Both the position numbers and the translations under genes were made by a program. This document shows, one piece after another, positions 12,048 to 22,839 of a stretch of DNA of 64,000 bases; the stretch's first letter is position 1; every line of letters begins with the position of its first letter. The DNA comes from Agriotes lineatus (taxonomy: Eukaryota; Arthropoda; Insecta; Coleoptera; Elateridae). Under the pieces are notes generated by a model. That model searched no databases, had not been told where the DNA came from, and worked only from the letters and a program-made list of their open reading frames with translations. The stretch lies in NCBI GenBank assembly GCA_940337035.1, contig CALNHX010003531.1, positions 62,001-126,000 of the forward strand, in the 5' to 3' direction.

Positions 12048-13270
12048 TTTGTACCAGTTATCATAGTTTTTTTCTGTTTCTGTATTCATATGTACTGCTG
12101 TATTTTGTCTAAATCTAAGAAGAGTATTAAAGATTTAAGATTGAATTACAAGAACACTAAATTTTAGGCAACCTCAATTGTCTAAACTGACAAAGTTTTA
12201 AATTTCTTTCGATCGGAATAATAATTTTGTAAAGAGGAGACGACGTTGTTTACTGAAACAGCACGAAAGTCTAATGTAACTTTTTTCAGTCTTTGCGATT
12301 TGAAAACTTATTAAAGATGTTACACTGTAATTGCTTTGAAAGGGAATCCTGAAATGCTGCAGGGCATACTACCGCTTATCCACAGCGACGATAAATTTTA
12401 TACACTTTTCGACAACCGTATATAAGGCAACGGCTTTTTCTTCTAAATATAAAATCTGTTTTTATAGTTTTTTTTTGCTATTTTATGGAGTAGCCTTTTT
12501 TACAATATACTTTAAAATATAATCTAGAATTTTATAGATGCAACTGATGACAATACTAATTTTGGGCATTCAACATAGTTTTATGCATTTCTGGTATTTT
12601 TGTTACAGCAAACGGAATTGTAAAAATTCAGTAGGGCTGTGAAGCTAAACATACTTGTTCACAGGGATGTAACTTTCATTATTTAAATATTCCAATCTTA
12701 GTATGCACCTTAGAATCTTTATTTTGTAAGTTGCAATAATTTGTGTCAAGTCACTATTTCAAAAGTGAAAATTTACTTTCTGCACTCTAATGTCAGGTGA
12801 TAATCATCTGATTGGCCGCAGCTGACAAATACTAATTTTTTGACAAATGTAAATTTAAAAATTAAAATTTCCTGTAGAATGCAAAGCCGTCATAGGAAAA
12901 GTAGTATGTACACAGGTGTAGTTATCTGATAGAACACTCATTAGCAATCGTATTCCATCTTTCACATGCATTTTCCACACCCGTAATGCAATATAGTATT
13001 ATTTTAGTGTTTAGTTACTTGAATTATATTTATTCCAATTGTAATTTTGAGTAGCTACAAAAAGTTGCTAAAGCAAAAATAAGATATTCACGTTATTTAG
13101 TACTGGTTAAAAGTAGTTCAGGTATAGAAAATGGTTATTACACCATACCACTCTACTACCTGAGAAAGCATCTTAGTGTTAGGTACTTTATACACGAAAA
13201 TATAGTAAATTATAATCACAGCATTGTAAAATGAGAGTAGCAACAAAATGTTATGCAAACAATAACACAA
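12048..13270. other. No gene recognised
   Basis: AT-rich DNA without notable frames, inverted repeats or coding similarity. Confidence 0.4.
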
Positions 13271-13273
13271 AAC

Positions 13274-15980
13274 CATTCATCATCATTTTCAGCCTTCCAT
13301 GGTCCATTGTTGGTCGTAGGCCTCTCCTAATGCCTTCCATGTTGTCCTATTCTGTGCTTTATGATGCCACTGTTATCCTGCTATTGCCGTTAAGTCATCC
13401 AACCCTATTTTCTTGTGTCTGACTAAGCTAGGCTTAGGTAGTCGGGAGTTAGATCACTCGTCTGGAGATTTTCTTGCAACGTGACCTACCCTGCTGCACT
13501 TCAGTATTGCTGCTCTCTCCAATACATCGATTACTTTAGTGCGTTCTCTTATTTCGGTGTTTCTTTTCCTTTCCCTCAGGCTAATCCTCAACATGGCTTT
13601 CTCCATTGCCCTTTGTGCCATTCTTAATTTCTCTGCAATTTTCTTTGTGAGTGTCATTGTTTCTATTCCGTAGGTTAGCACTGTCTAGCTCTTTTCCCTT
13701 TAGGCATATCGGTATGTCTTTGATTTGGAAGACATATCCCAGTCTACCAAATGCCGCCCATCCTTGTTTAATTCTTCTTGTAACATCTCTGTTGTTTGGT
13801 TATATTTTCCTAATTTTATTGCTTGTCCCAAGTATATGCATTATTCCACTGTTCCTGTTGGTTGCTGCTGTACGGTAAACTGATTGTCGTTGTTGTTGGA
13901 CACTATCTTCGTTTTTTTTCTGATTCATTTTCAGACCCACTTTCTCCGCAGTTGCGTTAAGTTCTTCTAACATTTGTTGTAGTTCATCAACGTCTGTGCT
14001 TATTACGACTATGTCGTCGGCAAAACAGAAGTGAGTTAAAATTTTTCCATCGATGTTGATCCCTTTTTTATCCAATTCTAATTCTTTGAAAATATCTTCC
14101 AATGTTAGGGGCTGCATAGTGTCACCTAGTCGTATGCCTCTGAAGATGGATACTTTCTCGGTATAGGCGTCTCCTTCTGTTTTAACGTATATTGTTGCAT
14201 TTGGATGTATACTTCCAATCAGTGTTGTATATTTTGAATCAATTCTGGCAGCGTTTAACGATTTGAACATTGCCCATATTTCTACTGTATCAAATGCTCT
14301 CTGGAAGTCTACGAATCCTAAGTGTAATTGGATATTATATTCTTGGAATTTTTCAATCAGAGTTCTGATGGTTTGTATGTGGTCGATTGTACTAAAACCT
14401 TTGCGGAAGCCTGCTTGTTCCACCGGTTCAAAGAAATCCAGTTTGCTTATTATTCGGTTTGTAATTATTCTCGTTAGCAATTTACATAAATGGGATAACA
14501 GACATATCGGACTATAGTTTTTAATATCCCCTTTTCCTCCTTTTTTATACAGGAGAATGACCTCGGCGTCCTTCCATTTAGTTGGTATTTGCCCTGGTTC
14601 TAAGCAGCGATTTTGAAGGCATTTCAGAGCTAATGCGATCTTCTCTTGGCGTTCCGTCATTTTTCATTTACGTTAATTACTATCTCTCTTGTAATACCTG
14701 GTATTTCGTCGAAGTTTACGTTCTTAATAAGTCTTTCTTCTTTATTTTTATATTGATTTGTCTTTTCTGAGCAGTATAGGTCTGTGTAGAATTGTTCCAT
14801 TTCGTTGATTAGCTGTTGTTTATCATTGATTAGGATGTTGTTTTGTTATTTGATGGATCCGTTCTTGGCTAGAAGTGATATTTTCCCTTAACACTTTCAT
14901 GTTTTTATTTTCTTCTCTTGTATGATTGATTAGTTTTGTGTTGCATGCTCTGCTCTGATATGTTTACAAATATCTTTTTTGACAATCTTATTAATCTCAG
15001 TATGTTCTTTCGTACCTCTTTCTAGGTGTTTTCTCTATTCCATCAGTTTCTTTGCTTGTTTACATATTTTCTTATCATTTTTATGTTGGTTTTTCGTAAT
15101 AACTTTCCTTACTGCTACTTGCATGTCCTAAGTTATTTTTTCCGCCATTTCTTTGAATGTTAGATTGTCTAGATGATTTGTTGGAGTTAACCTTTTGTTT
15201 AGTTCGTTTTAGTATTCCGCTTGGTTTTCTTCTAATAAGGCTTGGTCGAAAAGTATTTTGAATTAATTTGCGTCTTTCCGTTTTAATGTTTATTTGGACT
15301 TGGGCTCTGACTAATATGTGGTCACTTCCGCTATGAAATCCGTTTAAGATCGACACGTCCGTTACGATTCTTATTATTCGATTTTATAAAATAGATTTCG
15401 TTTTTGGTCCTTCAATCCGGACTCCTCCATTTCCACTTTAGAAGTTTTTCACCTAGTTGGTTTTTCTTATCGACACCAAACGGACCAATATTTACCTAGT
15501 TTTCGGTGTGTTTTCTTATTTTTGCATATAGGTGCCCTTCTATTAAACAAAAGTGAACCTTTTCATAACTTGCTGTTGAGATGTCATTATAGAACTGATG
15601 TGTGGCTTCGTCATCCTCCGTACTAGTTGCAGCGTGTGTTTGAATAATCTGCATTTTGTATCTTCTGGAGATTTGTAATACTATGTAGATAAACCGATTT
15701 GAAACCGCATGCACTTTGGTTAGCAGATGTTTTAGTCTTTTATTGATTAATATGGCACCTCCGCCAATATGGGAATCGTCACACGAATTTCTTTGAAAGA
15801 GCAGGTTCCCTGCGCCTACTGTGTTATATTCTTCATCTTGTAATGAAGTTTCACACATATCCAATATGTCACATTTTATATGACTCAGTTCTTCTGCTAG
15901 TTCTATTAATTGTCCGGGTGTTCTTATGGTTCTGATGTTGAATGTTGCAATGTATAGTTTTCCCTTAAGGCATTAATTTC
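13274..15980 (-). pseudogene. RTE-like LINE, nearly full-length but decayed
   Basis: Reading the minus strand from about 15960, the frame opens KLYIATFNIRTIRTPGQLIE, the start of an apurinic-like endonuclease. GGGAILINK, YKMQIIQTHAATSTEDDEA and a decayed GDFNAKIG site follow. The RT domain lies at 14660-13800 and shows LLYKKGGKGDIKNYSPICLL, EQAGFRKGFSTIDHIQTI, FVDFQRAFDTVE and the catalytic FADDIVVIS. The C-terminal part (13681-13289) reads LTYGIETMTLTKKIAEKL and, just before the stop at 13289-13291, WKALGEAYDQQW, a hallmark of RTE proteins. It ends in a short ATG/CAT microsatellite tail. Several frameshifts and stops break the frame, so no product is expected. Confidence 0.85.
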
Positions 15981-16099
15981 TTGCCGATTGCTTGCTCCCC
16001 CCCAGAATCCTTGAAGCAGACTGACATTTTCTTATCAGTGCTCAGACTCTGAACTATTTCTTCCACCCGCCTGGGGTTGTATGCTTTTTGTTTTATGAA

Positions 16100-17760
16100 T
16101 CAACATTTGGAGGTTTTGCTATGGCCAACACCTCCTTCAAGAAGAAGAAGATACACCTTTTAACTCACGATAGTGACGAAAGTCCGATCCAGATTGCCAA
16201 CTTCTTACTCAGTCGGCGCTACATGCAGCTGGTGATCAATGTTAAGGTGGTAGGGCCACTATACTTCAATGAACTACAGCAACTTGGGACCAACAAAGTA
16301 GGACGAATCAAGTGGTGCCCGTCTCCGATAAAAAGCACAGTTTATAAATGCTCTAAGATCCATGGCGTATTCGGAAATAAATAAGCTAAGCGCGTCGTCG
16401 AAAGGAAATGGCAAACAGGCTGTGGTCCCAATCCTGAACAGGGGCTGTCTATCAGCATTTCACGACCTCTAAGTCAGCGATAAAGCGAGCAGCAATTGTG
16501 GCCTAAACTGTGTACTGTAACTGATTTTACGAAGAATTGAACACGACCGAAGGAGCTTACGCCAAACACATCGGTAGCGAAAACTATCAGATTTTACAAG
16601 ACTACGCGCGGATACAAAATTCCAGATTTTTTTGCCGATCCGGTCACGCCAATTGCCACCGAAGAAATGGAACTCGTCATAAAGAAGATGAAAAATATAA
16701 AATTGACTGTACCGGATGACATCTTTGCCGAAATCAAAAACTGTCTCCGTCTCCTCGAACGCCATAGTTGCCGACAGTATAGCCCTTCCAACGCGTAGTG
16801 GGTGCTAGGCTGTGCAATTATATCGCCTACTAACTGAATCAGTTTACCTTCGTCAAAGGCTGCGAAATGACAGAGGCAATCCACACAGACAAATTTGCTC
16901 TTAGAGCCTCACCAGGAAAAGAGCAAATCCATCCTCATTGCGTTCCTGGACTTTGAAAAAACATTCGGTAATATTTTGCACTATCTCACCTGGCATGCTC
17001 TTTGGTCGCACGGCGTTTATGCATATGCCCGGTGAATACAGAAGTTCTATCACCACGTCACCAGCGTGGTAATATTCCCAGTTGGAATGCCCATTGCCAT
17101 TGGCAAACACCAAAGATTGACCCTCACACTTCTTCTATTTGTTGTCTGCATGAATCTACGAACGGTCGCCATTTTCGCGCGTATTCGCTTCTCTAAGCCG
17201 ATAACGTATTTCTAGCCGACGAAGTTGTTTCAACAGCTCCAAGGCCTAAAGCAGCGTTTCAAGACTCGGTTGATTGAATGTGTCATACGACTTGATATTA
17301 AAAAGACTGAGTACATGGAGTGTAACTAAAGAAAGGCACCCAGTTTCTCAATCCATCATTAGTAGCTTTTATGACACCTTCTCTGATGCTCGAAATCGAG
17401 TCAACGTCCCGTCGCGTCACCTTGGTCAAGTGGCGCTAAGTCACCGGAGTCTATGTGGAGTCATCATTTTCCTAGAGCGTTCGGCAGCGACATCAAACTA
17501 AGAGCTGGCCCTCCACTGGATGGTGCCTCGTCCTCACAAGACGGGGAAATTTAAAGAACGAGGACGCCAGGAAGAGGATGAGCATTTGGCCGATTGCTAA
17601 GAAGATGCGGAAACGGGTCTTTCCTATTTTCAAAAATGAAATGCTACACTCCGATATCGCTTCCGAAGACGCCTTTGATGCAACCAAATGAACACGGGCA
17701 AACAAAACAGCGATCCCTGCACCTGCGTGCGATTAACACTTATACTTAGAATAGGAAGGA
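16100..17760 (+). pseudogene. Second LINE relic (endonuclease and RT pieces), RTE-like
   Basis: At 16120-16260 the frame MANTSFKKKKIHLLTHDSDE, then FLLSRRYMQLVINVKVV, matches the late part of a LINE endonuclease. At 16630-16760 DPVTPIATEEMELVIKKMKN precedes a PDDIFAEI motif (normally GPDDIPAE). At 16915-17010 the segment SILIAFLDFEKTFGNI gives the RT F.D.EKAFD block and leads to HALWSHGV. At 17255-17318 the sequence IRLDIKKTEYMEC closes the RT domain. The order is right for one element, but many frameshifts and stops intervene and the YADD region is unreadable. It lies head-to-head with the minus-strand LINE. Confidence 0.75.
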
Positions 17761-17764
17761 GCAA

Positions 17765-18230
17765 ACATGTAAGTAAATTATAATTATACAATGCTTACTA
17801 CATCAGTGAAGCTTAGTAGTAGATTGTGAATTTGTAACTAATAACTAATAAGTGAACATATAAAAACGTACGCTACCTTGAATATTAGTTTCAGTATGTA
17901 ACAAAATATTTAATAACACGCATACAGTTATAGATAGAAGTACTTCAGAATTTACATCTGCATATACATTTTCAATACATTTTCGTTCTTTTAAGCCAGA
18001 TTCCACCAAGTCTTATATATAAACGCACGTGGTGCCTGCGTGCCTTATCCTGTCACGTCTTAATCGTCACCGATGAGATAGTCCGTAGCCCGCCATCGGT
18101 TCTATCGTCACCATGCCCTTCGTAATGTAACTATAAGCAAGTGCATTTAAATAGAATTCTTGGCAGAGCGCGCAAGACGTCCGTAAACAAGTCCGTTTTC
18201 TCTGGCAACGCAGGTTCACGGAAACACTTT
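17765..18230. other. No gene recognised
   Basis: AT-rich DNA. TATATATAAA near 18014 is followed by GC-richer sequence but by no recognisable transcript. Confidence 0.35.
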
Positions 18231-18234
18231 TCCT

Positions 18235-18512
18235 CATCTTATTCTTCTTCCTCTTATTGTAGGCCAGTGGCCTTTTATAACCACAAAGTGGTTCTATGAG
18301 CCCTCTTTGCCCTTAGACCGGGTATGTGGCTAGCCTTGCCCGTCGAAATTGAGGAAGAGTTTCCTTAGTAAAGGTTAACGACTACCGCAGATGTTAGCGT
18401 GGTAGCCGGGGAGCGTAAGATTTTTAAAATCCGTCTACAGTATCCGCCGGGATTCAAACCCGGGCCGGCCGCCTGAGAGGCGAGCATTATGCTCGCTGGG
18501 CCATCCGCACAC
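18235..18512 (-). mobile_element. tRNA-derived SINE
   Basis: On the minus strand a Pol III A-box-like stretch, TGGCCCAGCGAGC (18491-18503), is followed about 30 bp later by a B box, GGTTTGAATCC (18450-18460). That is the spacing of a tRNA-related promoter. The 3' portion is a non-tRNA body of about 200 bp ending in an AAG/GAA-rich tail around 18235-18250. The head is not a functional tRNA because the acceptor stem and anticodon arm do not fold cleanly. Minor uncertainty remains over exact ends; no target duplication was identified. Confidence 0.7.
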
Positions 18513-19540
18513 TCTTTTTGCTCAATATGAAATAATGTAATTCCTATTACTAAGTGTTTACTTTTACTGTTTGCTTATTATTACAACACACATTAAGATA
18601 TTTTTACCTATTGTGTATACCATTTCTAACACTCTTCACCAATTATTGGATCTAGAAAAAAAATCTCGTTAAAAACGTTAAAAACCTTTTCATTTACAAT
18701 TAAATTTTAGAAATGCTAAAATTATTTTACTTCGAGCAATACCACCTATGTGATAGACTTGGAAAGAAATGGACATAAATCGTCCATAATAAAAAAATTC
18801 TCATATATTTTATACAGCCTTATAGAATTAAAACTTCGGTTTTCATTCTCTCTAACTACCACATTCACATATTGTAATGGATGAAGTTATAACCTAAAAC
18901 CGTATAAATAAATTATACATATAAAGGCTGAGTTTATTTCATTATTATGAAGGCTCTTATACGCTTCACCACAGCCCTATAGCATGACACTGACAATGGT
19001 TTGTAGGAAACTTGAAAACTGTATATGGGTGGTTGTTCAGAATATCGACAACAATATACTATTTGTCGTGCGAAGCAGTGTTAGCCAATGAAATGGAACG
19101 TTTCTTATAAATCGTTGAGCAAAATTAATTTTATTGCTTGTAAACGGTTTTGATAAAACGTTGGTGGTTGCCTTTCTCGATGAACTTCGACAACATCTGA
19201 GGCAATCCTCTCAAGAACTATACTTATGGAATCATGTTTCAGCTCTTTTTGCTTATGGAAAATGATCATTACAGCTTGCTTCGAACTGTTAGAAACACAA
19301 TCATTTTTGCAAACGTTTGTTAAGAATGCAAGATATTGGAAAATTAAGTCTCTAATACAACATTGGGTACCATATTATGTCTCCGCGATTTCTTTAATAG
19401 ATGTTTGTTGATAAGCTCTTCAATTTCACGAGGAACTGTTGGTTTGAGGTCTGATGAAGCATTAAAAATGTTTCTTCGCAAAGAATTTTCGAAATCTTTG
19501 TGTCGGATATTAAGATGCTTAGAAGAATAATAAATTAATA
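18513..19540. other. No gene recognised
   Basis: AT-rich DNA. A minus-strand frame at 19344-19556 (70 codons, basic) has no recognisable domain. Confidence 0.4.
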
Positions 19541-19545
19541 GTAAT

Positions 19546-19668
19546 TTACGATACAAGTGCGTAAAGCTACTCTTTAGGCACGAGTGGGGTCGAGTTAAAA
19601 CGCGAGTGAGCGAGCGTTTTAAGCCCCGCGAGTGACTAAAGATGCTTTACGCATGTGTATCGTACAAT
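19546..19668. repeat. Imperfect palindrome with GCGAGTGAGCGAG centre
   Basis: The left arm TTACGATACAAGTGCGTAAA pairs with the right arm (reverse complement TGTACGATACACATGCGTAA) and continues through the GCACGAGTGGGG / GCGAGTGACTAA segment. The centre holds AAAACGCGAGTGAGCGAGCG. A related small palindrome with TGAGCGAGG lies at 32080-32145, and both are followed directly by TTTTATCTACGA. It is probably one end of a foldback DNA element. Confidence 0.5.
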
Positions 19669-19672
19669 ATTT

Positions 19673-19913
19673 TATCTACGATAGTACCTAGAAAACACGG
19701 TAAATATTTTTAAAATTTTTTTAATGTAAATTAGGATTACCAGCAACCGGTCGTAATTTTGCGTGTTTTAAAAACTACTGACAACGTGCCTAATAAAAAT
19801 TTTCAAACACGTTACTACTGACCACGTAAACTAATGAACACATGTTATTAAACAGCCGTTTTACAAACTTAAAACTGCCAACTAAAAGGCAATTTTACAC
19901 ACTGTCGTAGATA
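19673..19913. mobile_element. Small element with 13-bp inverted ends
   Basis: TATCTACGATAGT at 19673-19685 is mirrored by ACTGTCGTAGATA at 19901-19913 with one mismatch. The 241-bp interior is AT-rich and non-coding. It abuts the palindrome at 19546-19668, so the two may be parts of one foldback element. No target duplication is clear. Confidence 0.4.
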
Positions 19914-20120
19914 AAGGTTTTTTTTCTAAATTTTGAGCAAAGGAATTGCATTTCTTTTGTCAGGAATTTTTAAATTCGATAATTATACGACCATTTGGAG
20001 TACTTTTGGTATAAAGATGATGAGTTCGCTTGTATATAGGTTCCTTTTCGATCATATTTTTTCGTATAATACTTCAGCTACTTGCATCTAAAAATTTTAA
20101 AGATTTCGAACACTGCTTTG

Positions 20121-20133
20121 TTCTAGAAAGTTC
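20121..20133. promoter_or_regulatory. Heat-shock-element-like motif
   Basis: TTCTAGAAAGTTC contains three alternating 5-bp units (TTC, GAA, TTC), which is the consensus of an HSF binding site. It sits just upstream of a GC-richer block (20150-20700) of the kind seen at promoters. No TATA box or coding exon is evident nearby, and a 13-bp motif can arise by chance. Confidence 0.25.
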
Positions 20134-20316
20134 GTCAAGCGGATTCCTTCTTGTTCGTGATTGGCTCTAGTTGGTAGTGCGACAGCGCGTCTGGCGCGAA
20201 AACTTGGCGTGGCGTCGGATTGGAGTTAGTCAGCCACCGGCCGTTACTGCAGACAGTTGATAGCGTCATTTTTGTCGCCCCTCGGGCTTCGTGAGCGCAG
20301 GGTGGCCGTTGTTTTT

Positions 20317-20430
20317 GTGCTGCTTCAGCGAAGTTTGACTTTGATCGTTCCCATTGATTTGGCCCGTGTTCTTGTGTTGCTACAGCAAAGTTTCACTTTG
20401 ATCGTTTCTATTGATTAGGCCGGGTTTGCG
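20317..20430 (+). repeat. Two tandem 57-bp repeats
   Basis: GTGCTGCTTCAGCGAAGTTT at 20317 recurs as GTGTTGCTACAGCAAAGTTT at 20374. Each is followed by CACTTTGATCG or GACTTTGATCG, then an ATTGATT..GGCC segment. Identity is roughly 85% over 57 bp. Confidence 0.75.
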
Positions 20431-20750
20431 TGCCGTCACAGCGTGATTTCGGTTGGAATGAGTTCTTGACAGGCCGTGTTAAGTGCTTCCGTGCCGTTGG
20501 TCGTGCGGTTGTTTGGTGACCCCTTTGTTCTTCTGTCGGCCGACGCCTTGCATTCTCGTGTGCCAGGAAGGCATCAAACCCATTGGGGGATTCATCCCAC
20601 GTGGGCGTGCAAATGGGCGCAGTAAAATTTCCTGTGGGGAGTTGGCGTCATCATTCAGTACCGTTGCAGCGTTGCGGCTATCCTTGCACTGCATGCGATC
20701 CCAACACTAACAACGTGTTCCAGATAAAGGCAACTATAAGGTGTGTAGCT

Positions 20751-21090
20751 TGTAAAAACTAATTGAACAAATTTGTTGGCTTAACAATTGACGCATATAT
20801 TTGCTGATCGGCCACTCTATTTGAGGCAGCATGTAAGAATTAATTCAACTCATTTGTTTGTTAATAATTGACGTGCATAATTGTTGATGGGCCACTCTAT
20901 TTGAGGTCACTTGTAGAAACTAGTTCATTCATCTGTTTAATAAATTACAATTCATGTGCCTATTTGTTTAATCTCGGCCGCCCCTTCGCTGAGGCCGCTG
21001 TAAAATAATTCATTCGCCTGTTTGATTATAATTAATGTGTTATTTGCTGAATCCTTGCCGCCTTCGCTAAGGCGGCAGTAAACTAATTAA
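20751..21090 (+). repeat. Diverged tandem array, four-plus units of about 80-87 bp
   Basis: Units start at 20751, 20832, 20912, 20999 and (partial) 21078, each opening TGTA.AA.TAATTCA or close to it. The first two share GGCCACTCTATTTGAGG. The next two end instead in a small hairpin, CGCC/GGCCGC with CTTCGCT in the loop. The array lies downstream of the 57-bp repeats in the same GC-richer block. Confidence 0.7.
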
Positions 21091-22645
21091 CTTGGTAGCG
21101 TGCTAGCTCTCATTATTGTGTCTGTAGTATAGACAATTAGAGTTAAAGCGTCTCCCAGCTGTGCTATAGAGTTAGGCCATTAATTACCGTGTTTATTACT
21201 TAGACCAATAGAGCGGTTTATTGAACGATGCCTTATGATTTTCTACGAGGCTGTGCATGCTTATTTTCAAGTTGTGTAAGATACTGTGTAAAGATAAATG
21301 TACGGCAAAGCCTGTGTGTTTAAGCGTCGCAGGTAGGATATGTCGCTCGTCGCTGCAGTGTTGGAAGTGCAGCTGTACACCAAATATACTATTTTCGTTG
21401 AGTTTTGGATTTTGCCAAGGTAATAAGTTGGAAGGTAGGACCATTTCATTTTCCGGTTCGACTCTGGGTCTATCTGTGTATTTTCGTTTATGTCGATAAA
21501 GCTGGGTAGCGCTCAATTAATTTTATCAGTGTTTACCGTCAGTTAGGCCGTTGCCCGGAGGTAATCTCGTGTAGGACCACCCCTCGCTCCACTGATGTCT
21601 AGTTGGCATATTTTGTTGCGGGCTGGGCAGCGGTCCTAGGTGAGTCATTGTCCCGATTTAAAGAAATATCGTCTGCGCTGGCTGTTTAGCTTTTACGTAA
21701 TTTTTGTATGAGCCATCGCGGTGTCGTAAAAGTCGATTTAGACCGTAACACTTTCTATCACATTCATGAGTATTGCCGTTCTGATTTAATGTGAAAACTT
21801 CTTCACATTTTCTCCCACTTTTTTTAGTGGGCATCTATAATGACTATATGTTCACTTATACTATCTATTCATTGTTCAATTCCAGACTCTTCTTGCTTCG
21901 TTTTTATTTCCCTCGTCTAACAGGCGAAGAAAGTATTGTAATCGCCAGAAAAACTTCCAACATTTCTTTAGATCTTCACGTTTCAGGGTCCCTATGTAAC
22001 GAAGAACAGGTTTTTTCAATGCCGTCTGTCTATCCATCTGTTGCCGCTATAAATAAAAATGATCTGTAGGAGAAAGAAGAAATTTTGCATCCAGATTATA
22101 TCTATGCCTAGCATGGAACTGAGAAAATTTCGGTCAAATATACTCTGAGTGAGTACCTTAAAAGTAGATTTTATTGATTGTTGCTTGAACTGAGAAATAG
22201 ATATATAATAATTTGCACATAGCTCAGGCTTTATCCGTGACGATAATGGGACCTAACAGATACAGGGTAAATATTGTAAAAGGGGCCAAAATGGGCAATG
22301 ATAAATACGTTCTATTTAAAGCAGCCGCAGCGCATACATGCCAGGGGTCCTCCGTGGAGAGATGCAACAAACCGGCGATTTGCTTGCAGGCTACTTCCAA
22401 GCGTTGAAATCGCGTTCGCAGTCGTTAAAGATCGAATCCCACAGCCGGTAACGTTTCTTTAAATTTAGAAATTGATGTAATTCGCTTTAGCAGGCGTTTG
22501 GTTCTACTGTTTCAGTATTATTAGGACCGTGAAGATATCTTTACCCCTACGTTTCTTTGATTTTGAAGTTGGTTAGTGTCACAACGTTCAATGAAGAGAA
22601 ATTCAGAGCTTTTTACAAATTTCATGCAAATGCTGCGTGTAAATT
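21091..22645. other. No gene recognised; possible splice donor
   Basis: A strong donor-like site, CCTAG|GTGAGT, lies near 21638, downstream of the repeat block, so an untranslated first exon is conceivable. Frames of 60-106 codons at 21196-21516 (both strands) and 22213-22407 show no domain. Confidence 0.3.
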
Positions 22646-22649
22646 ACTA

Positions 22650-22835
22650 ACGGGTGTTCATAAACAGTCGTCATCCCAGTTGCTTTGAAAAACAAAATGT
22701 TATGTCTTTGATTAATTCGTGCAACACAATGAAACGTCATTGAGTACTGTCATAGAGCATTTTTTCTCAATTTTAATAGACATACGTTTCTGAAGTCAAA
22801 ACCTACTGGGATGACGACTGTTTATGAACACCCGT
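22650..22835. mobile_element. TA-flanked MITE with ~30-bp inverted ends
   Basis: The left end ACGGGTGTTCATAAACAGTC and the reverse complement of the right end are identical for about 29 bases, on through GTCATCCCAGT. TA lies outside each end (22648-22649 and 22836-22837). The 186-bp element has no coding capacity. Superfamily Tc1/mariner is inferred from the TA target. Confidence 0.8.
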
Positions 22836-22839
22836 TAGA

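Noticed and set aside
18440..18505. Functional tRNA gene on the minus strand
   Set aside because: A and B boxes are present but the acceptor stem does not close, and a long non-tRNA body follows; it is a SINE head.
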